42,150 bases of DNA from the NCBI GenBank assembly GCA_021817985.1, contig JAKAFK010000003.1, forward strand, positions 71,136 through 113,285. Reading direction: 5' to 3'. The stretch comes from Pseudomonadota bacterium (lineage in GTDB: Bacteria > Pseudomonadota > Gammaproteobacteria > Burkholderiales > JAKAFK01). The position numbers and the translations under genes were made by a program. Shown one piece after another: positions 21,189 to 30,192 of this stretch (its first letter is position 1; each line of letters begins with the position of its first letter). The notes under the pieces are model-generated. The model was not told the origin of the DNA, did no database searches, and saw nothing but the letters and a program-made list of their open reading frames with translations.

Positions 21189-22307
21189 ATGTCAAAGCGC
21201 GACTACTATGAAACCCTGGGGGTCAACCGCAGCGCCTCCGATGAAGAAATAAAGAAGGCCTACCGCAAGCTGGCCATGAAACATCATCCGGATCGCAATC
21301 AGGACGACCCGAAGGCGGAGGAGCGGTTCAAGGAAGCCAAGGAAGCCTACGAGGTACTCTCCGACAGCTCGAAACGTTCCGCGTACGACCAGTTCGGGCA
21401 TGCCGGCGTGGATCCGAACGGCCAGGGATTCGGCGGCGGCTCCGCCGGGTTTGGCGGCTTCGCCGACGCCTTCGGCGACATCTTCGGGGAGATGTTCGGC
21501 GGCGGGCGCCGCTCGAATGTATACCGCGGCGCGGATCTGCGCTACAACCTCGAGATCGCCCTGGAGGAGGCCGCCCACGGCGCCGAGACCAAAATCCGGA
21601 TTCCCACCCTGGATCCGTGTGAGACTTGCCACGGCAGCGGCGCCAAGCCGGGAACCGAGCCCGTCACCTGTCCGACCTGCGGCGGCCATGGCCAAGTGCG
21701 CATGCAGCAGGGCTTCTTTTCCATTCAGCAGACCTGTCCACAGTGCCAAGGCCACGGCAAGGTGATCCAGACCCCCTGTCCCGACTGCCGGGGCGCCGGC
21801 CGAGTCAAGAAACACAAGACGCTGTCGGTCAAGATTCCCGCCGGGGTGGACGAAGGCGACCGCATTCGCCTGAGCGGCGAAGGCGAGGCCGGGGTCAACG
21901 GCGGCCCCCCGGGCGATCTCTATGTGCAAATCCACCTCAAGGCGCACGCGGTCTTCACGCGCGAGCACGACGACCTCCATTGCGAGATGCCGATCAGTTT
22001 CGCCACGGCCGCGCTGGGCGGGGAGATCGAGATCCCGACTCTGGACGGTTCCGCACTCCTCAAGATTCCGGCGGAAACCCAGACAGGCAAGGTCTTCCGT
22101 CTGCGCGACAAGGGCATCAAGGGCGTCCGCAGCCATACCCGCGGCGACCTGCTATGCCATGTGGTCGTGGAAACGCCAATCCATCTGACCGAACGGCAAA
22201 GGGAAATCCTTCAGGAGTTCGAGTCCATCACCCTGGCCAACAGGGACCTTCACAACCCGCGGGCAAAATCCTGGATGGACAAGGTCAAGGCCTTCTTCAC
22301 GCAGTGA
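21189..22307 (+). CDS. dnaJ: Chaperone DnaJ (Hsp40)
   Basis: DnaJ stimulates DnaK ATPase and delivers clients. It is 372 aa. The J domain (1-70) has the HPD motif at residues 33-35. A Gly/Phe-rich linker (about 75-105) contains [18 protein letters not shown] zinc domain carries four CXXCXGXG repeats ([32 protein letters not shown]), and the C-terminal substrate domains follow. All features of a class A DnaJ are present. It lies 112 nt after dnaK, beyond a terminator-like hairpin, and has a weak ribosome site (TAGGAC). It is convergent with the glycerate kinase gene. Confidence 0.98.
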   Translation: MSKRDYYETLGVNRSASDEEIKKAYRKLAMKHHPDRNQDDPKAEERFKEAKEAYEVLSDSSKRSAYDQFGHAGVDPNGQGFGGGSAGFGGFADAFGDIFGEMFGGGRRSNVYRGADLRYNLEIALEEAAHGAETKIRIPTLDPCETCHGSGAKPGTEPVTCPTCGGHGQVRMQQGFFSIQQTCPQCQGHGKVIQTPCPDCRGAGRVKKHKTLSVKIPAGVDEGDRIRLSGEGEAGVNGGPPGDLYVQIHLKAHAVFTREHDDLHCEMPISFATAALGGEIEIPTLDGSALLKIPAETQTGKVFRLRDKGIKGVRSHTRGDLLCHVVVETPIHLTERQREILQEFESITLANRDLHNPRAKSWMDKVKAFFTQ

Positions 22308-22345
22308 TGCGCGGTGCGCCCGCCGCGCAGCCGCGCCGACAGACG

Positions 22346-23512
22346 TTAGCCTTTGCGGCAAACGGCGGCGCGCAGGCGCGCCAGTTGCTCCACGCTCGCC
22401 GACAGGCGAGCCGCCGCGTCCTCCAGGGGATGCTCTTCACCGGGCGCAAAGGTCGTCGCGAAAGCGCCGTCAAACCACGGCGCGAGGGTACCTAAGGCGC
22501 GCCGGTCGATGCTTCCGGCTACCAAGGTCACAGGCACGCCGACGCGCCGCGCGCGCTTCGCCACCGCGAGCGGCGCTTTGCCCGAGAGCGTTTGGACATC
22601 CGAACGGCCTTCGCCGGTCAGGACCCAGCCCGCCCCCTGCAGTGCCGTCTCGAAATGGAGCAGGTCGAGCATCGCGTCGGCTCCGGAACGAAGAACCGCG
22701 CCCAACAGCAAGAAGGCGTACCCCAACCCCCCGGCCGCCCCGCTGCCGGGGCGTTCGTGAAGCGGCGATCCCCGCCATTCGCCGCAGTGCTCCGCAAAGC
22801 GTGAGAGCCAGCCATCGACCAAAGCCACCTCACCGCTTGCCAAGCCCTTCTGCGGGCCATAGACGGCGCTCGCGCCCTGAGGGCCGCACAGCGGATTGCC
22901 CACATCCGAAAGAACAAGGATTTCGGTGTCGCGAAGCCGCGCATCCAGCCCCGATGCATCGATGCGGGCAAGCCGCCCCAATCCATCGGGGGTCGGCGCC
23001 ACGGCAGCGCCATCCGGACCCAGGAGCTTCACCCCCAAGGCCGAGAGGAGACCGGCCCCTCCATCGTTCGTACTGCTGCCCCCAAGCCCCACCCAGATGC
23101 GTCGGATACCACGATCCAAGCAGGCGGAGAGCATTTCCCCCACCCCAATGCTGGACCGTTCGCGCACCTTCGACGTCCCCGCGCAGGCAAGCCCGATCAC
23201 CTGCGCCACCTCGATCACCGCAATGGGCCCTGCGTCATCCTCAAGCCGCCCCCACGCCGCCGATCGGGGGCGAGAGTCCGCACCATGGACCACCGTCATC
23301 TGCCGTTCGCCCTTGCGGGCCTGCAAGATCAGATCCAGCGTGCCCTCGCCCCCGTCGGCCAGCGGAAAAAGGCGTACGGGCCAGCCGGGCTGGGCGCGCC
23401 TGATGCCCTCTTCCATCGCGCGAGCCGCTTGAAGCGCTGTGAGCGATCCTTTGTAGGATGCCGGCGCAACGATGATCGACAAGCCCTTCTCAGGGCAGAC
23501 GGAATCCTCCAC
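22346..23512 (-). CDS. Glycerate kinase (GlxK/GarK family)
   Basis: This type of glycerate kinase phosphorylates D-glycerate, usually to 2-phosphoglycerate. The open frame extends upstream, but family similarity starts at LSIIVAPASYKGSLTA. I chose the GTG at 23512, behind GGGGAGAAAGG, giving 388 aa (E. coli enzymes about 381). Conserved parts are FPLADGGEGTLDL, GLGGSSTNDGGAGLLSALG, LSDVGNPLCGPQGASAVYGPQKG and VLTGEGRSDVQTLSGKAPLAVA. A TTG at 23482 is an alternative start. It follows the GNAT gene by 83 nt on the same strand. No glyoxylate-pathway partner is adjacent, so the physiological route is unclear. Confidence 0.93.
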   Translation of the reverse strand: MEDSVCPEKGLSIIVAPASYKGSLTALQAARAMEEGIRRAQPGWPVRLFPLADGGEGTLDLILQARKGERQMTVVHGADSRPRSAAWGRLEDDAGPIAVIEVAQVIGLACAGTSKVRERSSIGVGEMLSACLDRGIRRIWVGLGGSSTNDGGAGLLSALGVKLLGPDGAAVAPTPDGLGRLARIDASGLDARLRDTEILVLSDVGNPLCGPQGASAVYGPQKGLASGEVALVDGWLSRFAEHCGEWRGSPLHERPGSGAAGGLGYAFLLLGAVLRSGADAMLDLLHFETALQGAGWVLTGEGRSDVQTLSGKAPLAVAKRARRVGVPVTLVAGSIDRRALGTLAPWFDGAFATTFAPGEEHPLEDAAARLSASVEQLARLRAAVCRKG

Positions 23513-23595
23513 GCGTGCAGCCTTTCTCCCCTTCGTCACCCGAAACCCGTCGACGGCGGACCCTCTCGTCGATTCGGCCCGTCCTCGACGACCCG

Positions 23596-24027
23596 TCAGG
23601 CGTTCTCCTCGCACGTCGCCGTGAAGGAGAACCGACACAGATCATCCCGGCTTTGCCACCCGAGTCGTTCCCAAAAAGCCATGCCGTCGGCATTGCCGGC
23701 GAGCACGTCGATGTGCATCTTGCGAATGCCTTGACTGCGGAGCGCGCTTACGCAAGCGGCCACGAGCGCGCGGCCCAGGCCCCTCCTGCGATATGCTGGC
23801 GCAACGGCGAGGTGGTAAAGAAAACCCCGTCGCCCATCGTGCCCAGCCAGGACGCAACCCACAATCTCCCCGGCGATCTCGGCCACGAGACTCAATCCCG
23901 GGTTTCTGTCCAAGTAGCGCGCTATGGCGGCGCGGCTGTCCGCCTCGCGCAGACAGACACCCGGGGTGTCCCGAAGCAGCCGCATCACGCGGTCGTAATC
24001 GGAAAGGCGCATGGGCCGCAGCGGCAC
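23596..24027 (-). CDS. GNAT family N-acetyltransferase
   Basis: The GTG at 24027 follows GAAGGAG and gives 143 aa starting MPLRPMRLSDYDRVM, the usual GNAT beginning. The acetyl-CoA loop motif is RRRGLGRALVAA, preceded by the strand LYHLAVAPAY. The C-terminal part has IRKMHIDVLAGNADGMAFWERLGW, typical of small-molecule or protein acetyltransferases of this superfamily. The substrate cannot be assigned. It lies upstream of the glycerate kinase gene with an 83-nt gap, and the two may be co-transcribed. Confidence 0.9.
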   Translation of the reverse strand: MPLRPMRLSDYDRVMRLLRDTPGVCLREADSRAAIARYLDRNPGLSLVAEIAGEIVGCVLAGHDGRRGFLYHLAVAPAYRRRGLGRALVAACVSALRSQGIRKMHIDVLAGNADGMAFWERLGWQSRDDLCRFSFTATCEENA

Positions 24028-24180
24028 GATGGCTCCTTCTCCTTTCGTCTCGGCCGTCCGGCGGCTGAATCGGGTTTCCCCCGGTGTTTTGAGCAAATCG
24101 CCCGTCCGCATCCGGCGGGCTTGAGGGGAAAGTCTAGCATGCTCGCGAATGCGCCGGCCGGCACGCCATGCAGGGCGCGG

Positions 24181-25134
24181 CTAGGTCCAAACCAGCCATA
24201 CCGGCAACGTCACCCAGAAAAGCAGGGTACTCCAGCCGATGGTCAAAGCCACGACCTCGGTGTCCAGCCCAAACTGATCGCTTAGGACCAGCGCCATCAG
24301 CATGGTCGGCATCGCGCCCTCCAGAATGACGGCTTGCTGCGCTTCTCCAAGCGGGCGAAAGAAGAGCCACGCGAGCCCCATGACCAACGCGGGGAGCACG
24401 AGAAGCTTCAGGGCGGCGGCAGCCAGGATAGGCTTGCTGGGTTTTAGCGCTCGCCAGGGAATCGACAGGCCCAGCACGAACATCATGACCGGCACGGTAG
24501 CCTGTCCGATGAGGTGGGTCGCATGAATCAGCGCCGACACGTCCCATCCCGTCCAGTTGACCAGCAACGCAACCCAGAAGGCCCACACCGGGGGAAGGCG
24601 AAAGAAGGTGCGCGCGAAATGCTCCGGGCCATGGCGGCCGCGTCCTTCCGAGCCGAGATGGGCGGCAATCCACACGCCCAGGCTCCAGACCAGCGGGGTA
24701 GAGCCGACAGAATCGGCGAAGATGGTGTAGCGCGATCCCTCGGGCCCATAGAGAAACGTCAGCACCGGAAAGCCGATGAAGAACGTGTTCCCGAACATAC
24801 CCGCGACCATGAGGGCCGCTCGAGTGGGATTCGAAAGATGCGCGCCTACCCGGGTTCGGTACAGAACGACGTAAAGAATGAGTCCAACCGGGAGCGTTCC
24901 CGCGATCATCAGCAGCGGAATGCTCCAGACCGCTGCCGTGAGGTGCTGGCCCGCCACTGCCGAGAACGTAAGCGCCGGCGCGAAAAGATAAAGGGCGAGC
25001 CGGCTGAGCTGCATGCGCAAGACGTCGGGGCTAAGCTCCCGGTGATATCTCGGCCAGAGCGCGCCCGCCGCCACCAGGATGAGGATGGGGAGCGCGACCT
25101 GCAGGAAAAGGTGGACCAAGAGGGACACGTTCAT
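24181..25134 (-). CDS. AEC (auxin efflux carrier) family transporter
   Basis: This 317-aa integral membrane protein has about ten predicted hydrophobic segments and the AEC family pattern: a two-halved repeat, with GMFGNTFFIGFPVLTFLYG in the first half (asparagine-containing crossover) and ATVPVMMFVLGLSIPW plus EGAMPTMLMALVLSDQFGLD in the second. Bacterial members export organic acids such as malate or malonate. The substrate here is unknown. The ATG at 25134 has a weak ribosome site. A 327-bp intergenic region separates it from egtD upstream. Confidence 0.9.
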   Translation of the reverse strand: MNVSLLVHLFLQVALPILILVAAGALWPRYHRELSPDVLRMQLSRLALYLFAPALTFSAVAGQHLTAAVWSIPLLMIAGTLPVGLILYVVLYRTRVGAHLSNPTRAALMVAGMFGNTFFIGFPVLTFLYGPEGSRYTIFADSVGSTPLVWSLGVWIAAHLGSEGRGRHGPEHFARTFFRLPPVWAFWVALLVNWTGWDVSALIHATHLIGQATVPVMMFVLGLSIPWRALKPSKPILAAAALKLLVLPALVMGLAWLFFRPLGEAQQAVILEGAMPTMLMALVLSDQFGLDTEVVALTIGWSTLLFWVTLPVWLVWT

Positions 25135-25461
25135 CGTCAGCGATTCGTACCTGCGGCGTTCAAGCGGCAAAGGAAAGGCAAGGCGCCGCGCCGCTGGAAA
25201 CGGTCATCGCCGGTCTGGCCTCGATTCAGTGATTCGGGATGGTACCGGCTTGTCCGCCACCGGGCAAGCCAAGGGATGAGCGATCCGGGTCACCGTGCGA
25301 TGCGCTGCAAAGATCCCGCGATACGGCGCGAGCGCGTACGCGTTGCCGACCCCGCAGCGAAGGTGCATGGGGTCCCTGGCACCGGGCGAATGCGGGCCCT
25401 ATCTCCCTGATCCTGGGCATTGGCCTGCCAGGGCCTGCGGCATCGCGAGCACGGCCGCCCC
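25135..25461. other. Intergenic region with one stable hairpin
   Basis: No convincing gene lies in these 327 bp. A hairpin at 25247-25270 pairs GGCTTGTCC with GGGCAAGCC (9 bp including a G-U) around GCCACC. It has no U-run on either strand. It could terminate egtD transcription with Rho or act as a processing site. Confidence 0.45.
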
Positions 25462-26439
25462 TTAGCGGCTGACTAAGCAATGCACGCTGAAGCGGCGGGC
25501 CTCATCGGTCCAGACAGCCTGCGAGTCAAAGCCGGCCCGATCCGCCAGGGCTTGAAACTCCGTCGCCGTGTATTTGTAGGAGTTTTCGGTATGGATGCTT
25601 TCCCCTTCCTCGAAGCGGAACGACACCCCCATGACGTGCACCACTTGCGCCCGGGTGCTGACCAGATGCATCTCGACGCGCCCAAGCGCCTCATTATAGA
25701 AGGCCCGATGGCGGAACGTCCGGCAGTCGAAGTCCCCCTCCAATTCCCGGTTGATCCGTTCAAGCACATTCAGGTTGAAGGCCGCCGTGACCCCGGCGGG
25801 ATCGTCATAGGCCAGATTCAGGATGCGGGCATCCTTCTTGAGATCGACGCCCACGAGCATCACGCCGCCGCGCCCGACGAGGCGCGCCGCGCGTTCCAGG
25901 AAAGGCACCGCTTCCTCGGGGGTGAAGTTGCCGATCGTCGAACCGGGAAAGAAAATCGAGCGGCGAAGCTCGACGTCCAACGCCCAGCCCGGCAGTTCGA
26001 AGGCGCCGGTATAATCGGCACACAGCGCCTCGATCGTGAGCCACGGATAATCGCGATGCAGGCTTGCACAGGCGTCGCGCAACTGTTCGTGGGAGATGTC
26101 GACAGGCAGATAAGCCAGCGGGCGCACGGATTGGAGCAGCAAGCGCGTCTTCTCGCTGTTGCCGCTGCCATACTCGATCAGGACGCAGCGCTCGCCGAGC
26201 AGCGGAATCATTTCCGGCAGGCATCGCGCCAGAATGCCCATCTCGGTCCGCGTCGGATAGTACTCGGGCAGTTGGCAGATCTGCTCGAACAAGGCAGAGC
26301 CGCGCTGGTCGTAAAAGAATTTCGCAGGCAGCGCCTTATGGGGTAGCGCCAAGCCCCCCAGCACCGCCCGGCCGAACGCCTCGCCGCCATGCGGCTGAAG
26401 ATCCTGGAATGCAACGCGCTCGCTAGGCGGATTCTCCAT
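25462..26439 (-). CDS. egtD: L-histidine N(alpha)-methyltransferase (EgtD)
   Basis: EgtD trimethylates histidine to hercynine, the first step of ergothioneine synthesis. It is 325 aa, as expected (mycobacterial EgtD about 321). Family landmarks are LPAKFFYDQRGSALFEQI, LPEYYPTRTE, the SAM loop IEYGSGNSEKTRLLL, LPVDIS, the substrate Asn in STIGNFTPEEA, AFYNEALGR, and the substrate-recognition motif HTENSYKYT, which retains the key Glu and Ser. No egtB (sulfoxide synthase), egtC or egtE is adjacent, and the neighbours are unrelated. Either EgtB is elsewhere, or hercynine or another methylated histidine is the product. Confidence 0.93.
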   Translation of the reverse strand: MENPPSERVAFQDLQPHGGEAFGRAVLGGLALPHKALPAKFFYDQRGSALFEQICQLPEYYPTRTEMGILARCLPEMIPLLGERCVLIEYGSGNSEKTRLLLQSVRPLAYLPVDISHEQLRDACASLHRDYPWLTIEALCADYTGAFELPGWALDVELRRSIFFPGSTIGNFTPEEAVPFLERAARLVGRGGVMLVGVDLKKDARILNLAYDDPAGVTAAFNLNVLERINRELEGDFDCRTFRHRAFYNEALGRVEMHLVSTRAQVVHVMGVSFRFEEGESIHTENSYKYTATEFQALADRAGFDSQAVWTDEARRFSVHCLVSR

Positions 26440-26470
26440 GCGTGATCACGCGCATCGAGAACCGGCGGGC

Positions 26471-27739
26471 CTAGGCATCATTGGCCCGCCGATGCCTGCG
26501 GGCCAGTTGGGCGGCGTGCGCGCTCTCGATCCAGCTCCTGACGGCATCGGCATCGCTGAATCGTGCAAACGGCCCCCACGAGTCGAGCAAGACAATGATA
26601 TAAGGCGTATGGGCGATCTTCGCCCGCATGACCAGGCACTGCCCTGCCTCGTTGATGAACCCGGTCTTGCTGAGGCCGATGTGCCAAAAGCGGTTTCTCG
26701 TCCGCACAAACAAATCGGTGTTGCGGAATAGGACAGGGCGCCGATCTCCGTGCACATCTTCGGTGTACTGGGCCGTCGTCGTGAATTGGCGGATGAGGGG
26801 GTAACGGTACGCCGCCTGGACCATCAGCGCCAAGTCTTCCGGGGTCGACTGGTTCTGGCTGTGCAGGCCGGTCGGGTCGAGGAATGTGGTCTGCATCATC
26901 CCCAACGCCCGCGCCTTTCGGTTCATGGCGGCCACGCACGCCTGCTCCCCTCCCGGGTAGGTTCTGGCGAGCGCATAGGCCGCGCGATTTTCCGAGGCCA
27001 TGAGCGCGAGGCGCAGCAGTGCCCGCCGGGTGAGCGTCGTGCCGACGTTCAGTCGGGAAGCCGACCAGCGCAGCCGATCCACATCCTGACTCGTCACGGT
27101 AATGAGCTGATTCATGGGCAAATGGGCGTCCAAGACCACCATGGCCATCATCAGCTTGCTGATGGATGCGATGGGACGAGGCACATCCACATTCTTGCCG
27201 TATATCATTTCCCCTTGCCGCTCATTCACCACGATGGCCTCGGCGGAGCGCAGGTGAAGCAGCCAGGGGTCGAACAGCGATTTCCCTTTGGGCGGCGGAA
27301 AAATCGCCTCGGGCACCGCCGCCAGCGGCTGGGACGGCATCCTTGCCTGGGGCGGTTGAGGCTTGCCAATGGCGGCGCCGGACGCCGTGGCCAGTGTCGG
27401 CCGGGCCGCAGGGGAGAGCCCCGCCGCTGCGGGGGCCGTCGGTGCCGGGATAGGCGCCGCCGGAGTGCCAGACCATGTCTCGGGCACGGGAGTGAGCGAA
27501 GGGGGCGCCACCGGCACGGTGACGGCCTGGGCCGCACGGGAGGGCGGCACGGGGGAAGCCGGCGGCCGTGCGGCCGACTGTCCCCCATCGCCGATCGCGG
27601 GGCGCAGCCACCCCAGAGCCGCAACGGCCGCCACGACGGCAAGAATCGCGCCGACGGCCAGGAATCCCACGGTACGCGCCGGGCGACGCGACCGCTGGCG
27701 CACCGGAGAATCACGAAAAGCCGACCAATACATGCGCAT
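26471..27739 (-). CDS. D-alanyl-D-alanine endopeptidase, peptidase S11 (PBP7/PbpG-like)
   Basis: The ATG at 27739 follows GGAGG and gives 422 aa. Residues 23-45 form an N-terminal membrane anchor. About 105 residues of Pro/Ala-rich linker lead to the S11 peptidase domain (about 155-405). Catalytic motifs are complete: SISK (S192, K195), SEN (249-251) and KTG (358-360). This arrangement suits a periplasmic enzyme cleaving peptidoglycan cross-links, tethered to the inner membrane. It lies 31 nt upstream of egtD on the same strand and diverges from the two-component genes, whose regulator could control it. Confidence 0.92.
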   Translation of the reverse strand: MRMYWSAFRDSPVRQRSRRPARTVGFLAVGAILAVVAAVAALGWLRPAIGDGGQSAARPPASPVPPSRAAQAVTVPVAPPSLTPVPETWSGTPAAPIPAPTAPAAAGLSPAARPTLATASGAAIGKPQPPQARMPSQPLAAVPEAIFPPPKGKSLFDPWLLHLRSAEAIVVNERQGEMIYGKNVDVPRPIASISKLMMAMVVLDAHLPMNQLITVTSQDVDRLRWSASRLNVGTTLTRRALLRLALMASENRAAYALARTYPGGEQACVAAMNRKARALGMMQTTFLDPTGLHSQNQSTPEDLALMVQAAYRYPLIRQFTTTAQYTEDVHGDRRPVLFRNTDLFVRTRNRFWHIGLSKTGFINEAGQCLVMRAKIAHTPYIIVLLDSWGPFARFSDADAVRSWIESAHAAQLARRHRRANDA

Positions 27740-28133
27740 GATTGTCCTCCGCCTGCTTGTGCACCCATCTGCCGCGTGCCTGCGCGGCCTCGTTTCTTGA
27801 GGACGAATTATGAACAAGAATCGGACACTAGGCAAAAATCTTTAGGAACTTCTTACAAAGCAAAGGCGTCCGATCACTGACCCCCGCCTATCCACACCAT
27901 AGCATAGGCCGGGGCAATGCGTGGCCGCGCGCCATGGCTCGGCGCGCCCGAACGCCCTTGGCGCGATGCGGTGGAGTCGGCCCTCGCATTTTGATAGCAT
28001 GATGGGAACCGTCGCCGGTGCCAGGCTTGAGGACGCACCGGCCGGGCTGCATGGGCTTGAGCGGGGCCGTTCACCCCGCAGGCGCTTTCGGGTCGCCGAA
28101 ACCCAACGAATGAGGTGTCGCGCGCAGATCATC
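27740..28133. other. Divergent regulatory region between pbpG-like and two-component genes
   Basis: No gene of supportable size lies in these 394 bp. The part nearest the peptidase gene (27790-27870) is unusually AT-rich for this genome and should hold promoters for one or both directions. A candidate response-regulator site is listed separately. Confidence 0.5.
27842..27856. promoter_or_regulatory. Possible PmrA/QseB-type response-regulator site
   Basis: TTAG (27842-27845) and TTAC (27853-27856) occur as half-sites 11 bp apart, inside CTTTAGGAACTTCTTAC. Tandem half-sites one helical turn apart are the usual binding pattern of OmpR-family regulators such as PmrA (CTTAA repeats). The match is loose. 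It lies between the peptidase gene and the two-component operon. Confidence 0.3.
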
Positions 28134-28808
28134 ATGAGAATTTTGATCGTTGAGGACGATGCGGTATTGGCCGATGGATTGACCCGGGCGCTACGCCAGT
28201 CGGCGTATGCCGTGGACTGGGTCCGGACCGGCGTCGAGGCCGATCAGGTGCTCTCGAGTGCCGTTCACGACGTGGTCATCCTGGATCTCGGATTGCCGAA
28301 GCTGGACGGCTTTGACGTCTTGCGCCGCTTGCGCGAACGCAGTTCGCCGGTGCCGGTGCTGATCCTGACCGCGCGCGACTCCCTGGACGACCGGGTGACC
28401 GGGCTCGATCTCGGCGCCGATGACTACATGACCAAGCCGTTTGACCTGCCGGAACTGGAAGCCCGCATCCGGGCCCTGATTCGGCGCGGGCAATGCGGCA
28501 CGAGCACCACCATCATCGTCGGCACCTTGCGCTATGACAGCGTCGGCCGCCGCGTCCTCGCCAACGATGCCCCCGTCGACCTCTCGGCCCGTGAACTCGG
28601 CGTTCTCGAGGCGCTGATGCTGCGCGCCGGCCGCGTGGTGAGCAAAGAGCAGCTCGTGGAGCACTTGTGCGATTGGGGCGAAGAGGTCGGAATCAACGCC
28701 ATCGAAGTCTACGTGCACCGGTTGCGGAAAAAGCTGGAGAAAAGCGGGATCCATTTCCGGACCATCCGCGGGCTGGGGTATCTGCTGGAAAAGCCGAGTG
28801 GCCCCTAA
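28134..28808 (+). CDS. OmpR-family response regulator (PmrA/QseB-like)
   Basis: This is the DNA-binding partner of the histidine kinase encoded just downstream. The ATG at 28134 begins MRILIVEDDAVLADGL, giving 224 aa. The receiver domain (1-115) has the acidic pocket EDD, phospho-acceptor D51 in ILDLGLPKLDG, T79 and K101 in TKPFD. The winged-helix effector domain (about 130-220) has LSARELGVLEALMLRAGRVV, IEVYVHRLRKKLEKSG and TIRGLGYLL. An ATG eight codons earlier (28110) is an alternative start. The kinase start overlaps its end by 11 nt, so the two are translationally coupled. Confidence 0.95.
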   Translation: MRILIVEDDAVLADGLTRALRQSAYAVDWVRTGVEADQVLSSAVHDVVILDLGLPKLDGFDVLRRLRERSSPVPVLILTARDSLDDRVTGLDLGADDYMTKPFDLPELEARIRALIRRGQCGTSTTIIVGTLRYDSVGRRVLANDAPVDLSARELGVLEALMLRAGRVVSKEQLVEHLCDWGEEVGINAIEVYVHRLRKKLEKSGIHFRTIRGLGYLLEKPSGP

Positions 28809-30192
28809 CGGCACGACCCTGCGTGGCCGGCTCCTGCAGTGGCTGCTGATCCCGCTGGGCGTGATCTGGCTCATCGGCGCCGTCGCCACTTACTATATCG
28901 CGAGGGGCTATGCGAATGCCGGCTATGATCAAGCCCTGTTCGAATCGGCGCGCGCGTTGGGCGCCCAAGTGCGCGTCGAGGCAGGCCGCATCCGAGTCCA
29001 TGCGCCAAGCGCCGCGCTCGGGATGCTGCTCGCGGATCGCCACGATCGGACTTTCTATCAGGCAGCCTCGACAACAGGCCTGATCTTCTCCGGCGACCCG
29101 TCCATCGCCTTGCCTTCCCTCGAGCACTGGCAGCTCAAGAAGCCGCTGCTGCGCAATGCCACCCTGCATGGGCAGCGCGTGCGCATCGCGGCCATCTATC
29201 TTCCGCTGCGGCAACCGGTCCCCGGGCAGGGTGTCATCGTCCAAGTCGCCCAGACCCTTGTCCGGCGCGACCGGGTCATGCGGGAAATCGTCACCGGTGT
29301 CGTGCTTCCGCAGCTGCTGTTGATCATGCTTGCCGGCATTTCCGTGTGGTACGGCGTAGGCCGCGGCCTGTTGTCGCTCAATCGCGTGCAGCAGGCCATC
29401 GCCAACCGCTCGCACCGAGACCTGAGCCCGGTCGATGAGGCCGGCGCGCCAGAGGAAGTACGCCCGCTGCTGCGGTCCATCAATGGCCTCCTGGAGCGCC
29501 TCGACAGCGCCTTGACCGCGCAGCAGCGCTTCATCGCCGACGCTGCGCATCAGCTGCGCACGCCCCTGGCCGGCCTGAAGACGCAAACCGACGTGGCCTT
29601 GCGCCAGTCCCGCATCGAAGATGTCCAGCATGCGCTCACGCAGCTGTCGATCAGCGCTCAGCGCGCCACGCGACTTGCCAATCAGCTGCTCGCTCTGGCG
29701 CGCGCCGAACCGGAATCCCTGCGCGCGAGGCCCCTCAACCGGCTGGAACTCGGCGAGCTCTGCCGGACGGTCACCTCCGAATGGGTGCCGGAAGCGATGG
29801 CCAAGGACATCGACCTCGGCTTCGAACCGTGCGCGGGGTCCGCCATGATCGCAGGCGATCGCCTTCTTTTGCGGGAGATGCTCGCCAATTTGCTGGACAA
29901 CGCCATACGCTACACGCCGCCGCGCGGCAAAGTCACGGTCTGCGTCACGGATTCGCCAAGCCCCGCCGTCGCCATCGACGACAACGGGCCAGGCATTCCG
30001 CCCAGCGAACGCGAGCATGTCTTTCAGCGCTTTCACCGAATCCTGGGGGAAGAACAGGACGGGAGCGGGCTGGGGCTGGCCATCGTGAAGGAAATCGTCG
30101 TGGCGCATGGGGCGACCATCTTGCTGGACCGAAGCGCGTCACACGGCGGCACCCGGGTCGTGGTCAGGTTTCCCGCCAATCCCCGTCCATGA
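28798..30192 (+). CDS. Sensor histidine kinase (QseC/TctE-like)
   Basis: The GTG at 28798 lies within the regulator gene and gives 464 aa. A first membrane segment (about 15-36) is followed by a periplasmic sensor region of roughly 130 residues of the 2CSK_N type, then a second membrane segment (about 166-186). The H-box FIADAAHQLRTPLAGLKT carries phospho-acceptor H251. The ATPase region has MLANLLDNAIRYTPP, IDDNGPGIPPSER and GSGLGLAIVKEI. The signal is unknown. Relatives sense catechols, metals or tricarboxylates. It overlaps mobA by ATGA. Confidence 0.95.
   Translation: MAPNGTTLRGRLLQWLLIPLGVIWLIGAVATYYIARGYANAGYDQALFESARALGAQVRVEAGRIRVHAPSAALGMLLADRHDRTFYQAASTTGLIFSGDPSIALPSLEHWQLKKPLLRNATLHGQRVRIAAIYLPLRQPVPGQGVIVQVAQTLVRRDRVMREIVTGVVLPQLLLIMLAGISVWYGVGRGLLSLNRVQQAIANRSHRDLSPVDEAGAPEEVRPLLRSINGLLERLDSALTAQQRFIADAAHQLRTPLAGLKTQTDVALRQSRIEDVQHALTQLSISAQRATRLANQLLALARAEPESLRARPLNRLELGELCRTVTSEWVPEAMAKDIDLGFEPCAGSAMIAGDRLLLREMLANLLDNAIRYTPPRGKVTVCVTDSPSPAVAIDDNGPGIPPSEREHVFQRFHRILGEEQDGSGLGLAIVKEIVVAHGATILLDRSASHGGTRVVVRFPANPRP

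Noticed and set aside
25226-25480. 84-codon minus-strand frame between egtD and the AEC transporter gene
   Set aside because: It overlaps the 3' end of egtD, has Arg/Gly/Pro-rich composition without a ribosome site, and resembles a composition shadow.
25990-26020. TATAATCGGC within egtD resembling the leaderless -10 motif
   Set aside because: It lies inside the coding sequence on the opposite strand, with no start codon at the right distance, so it is probably chance.
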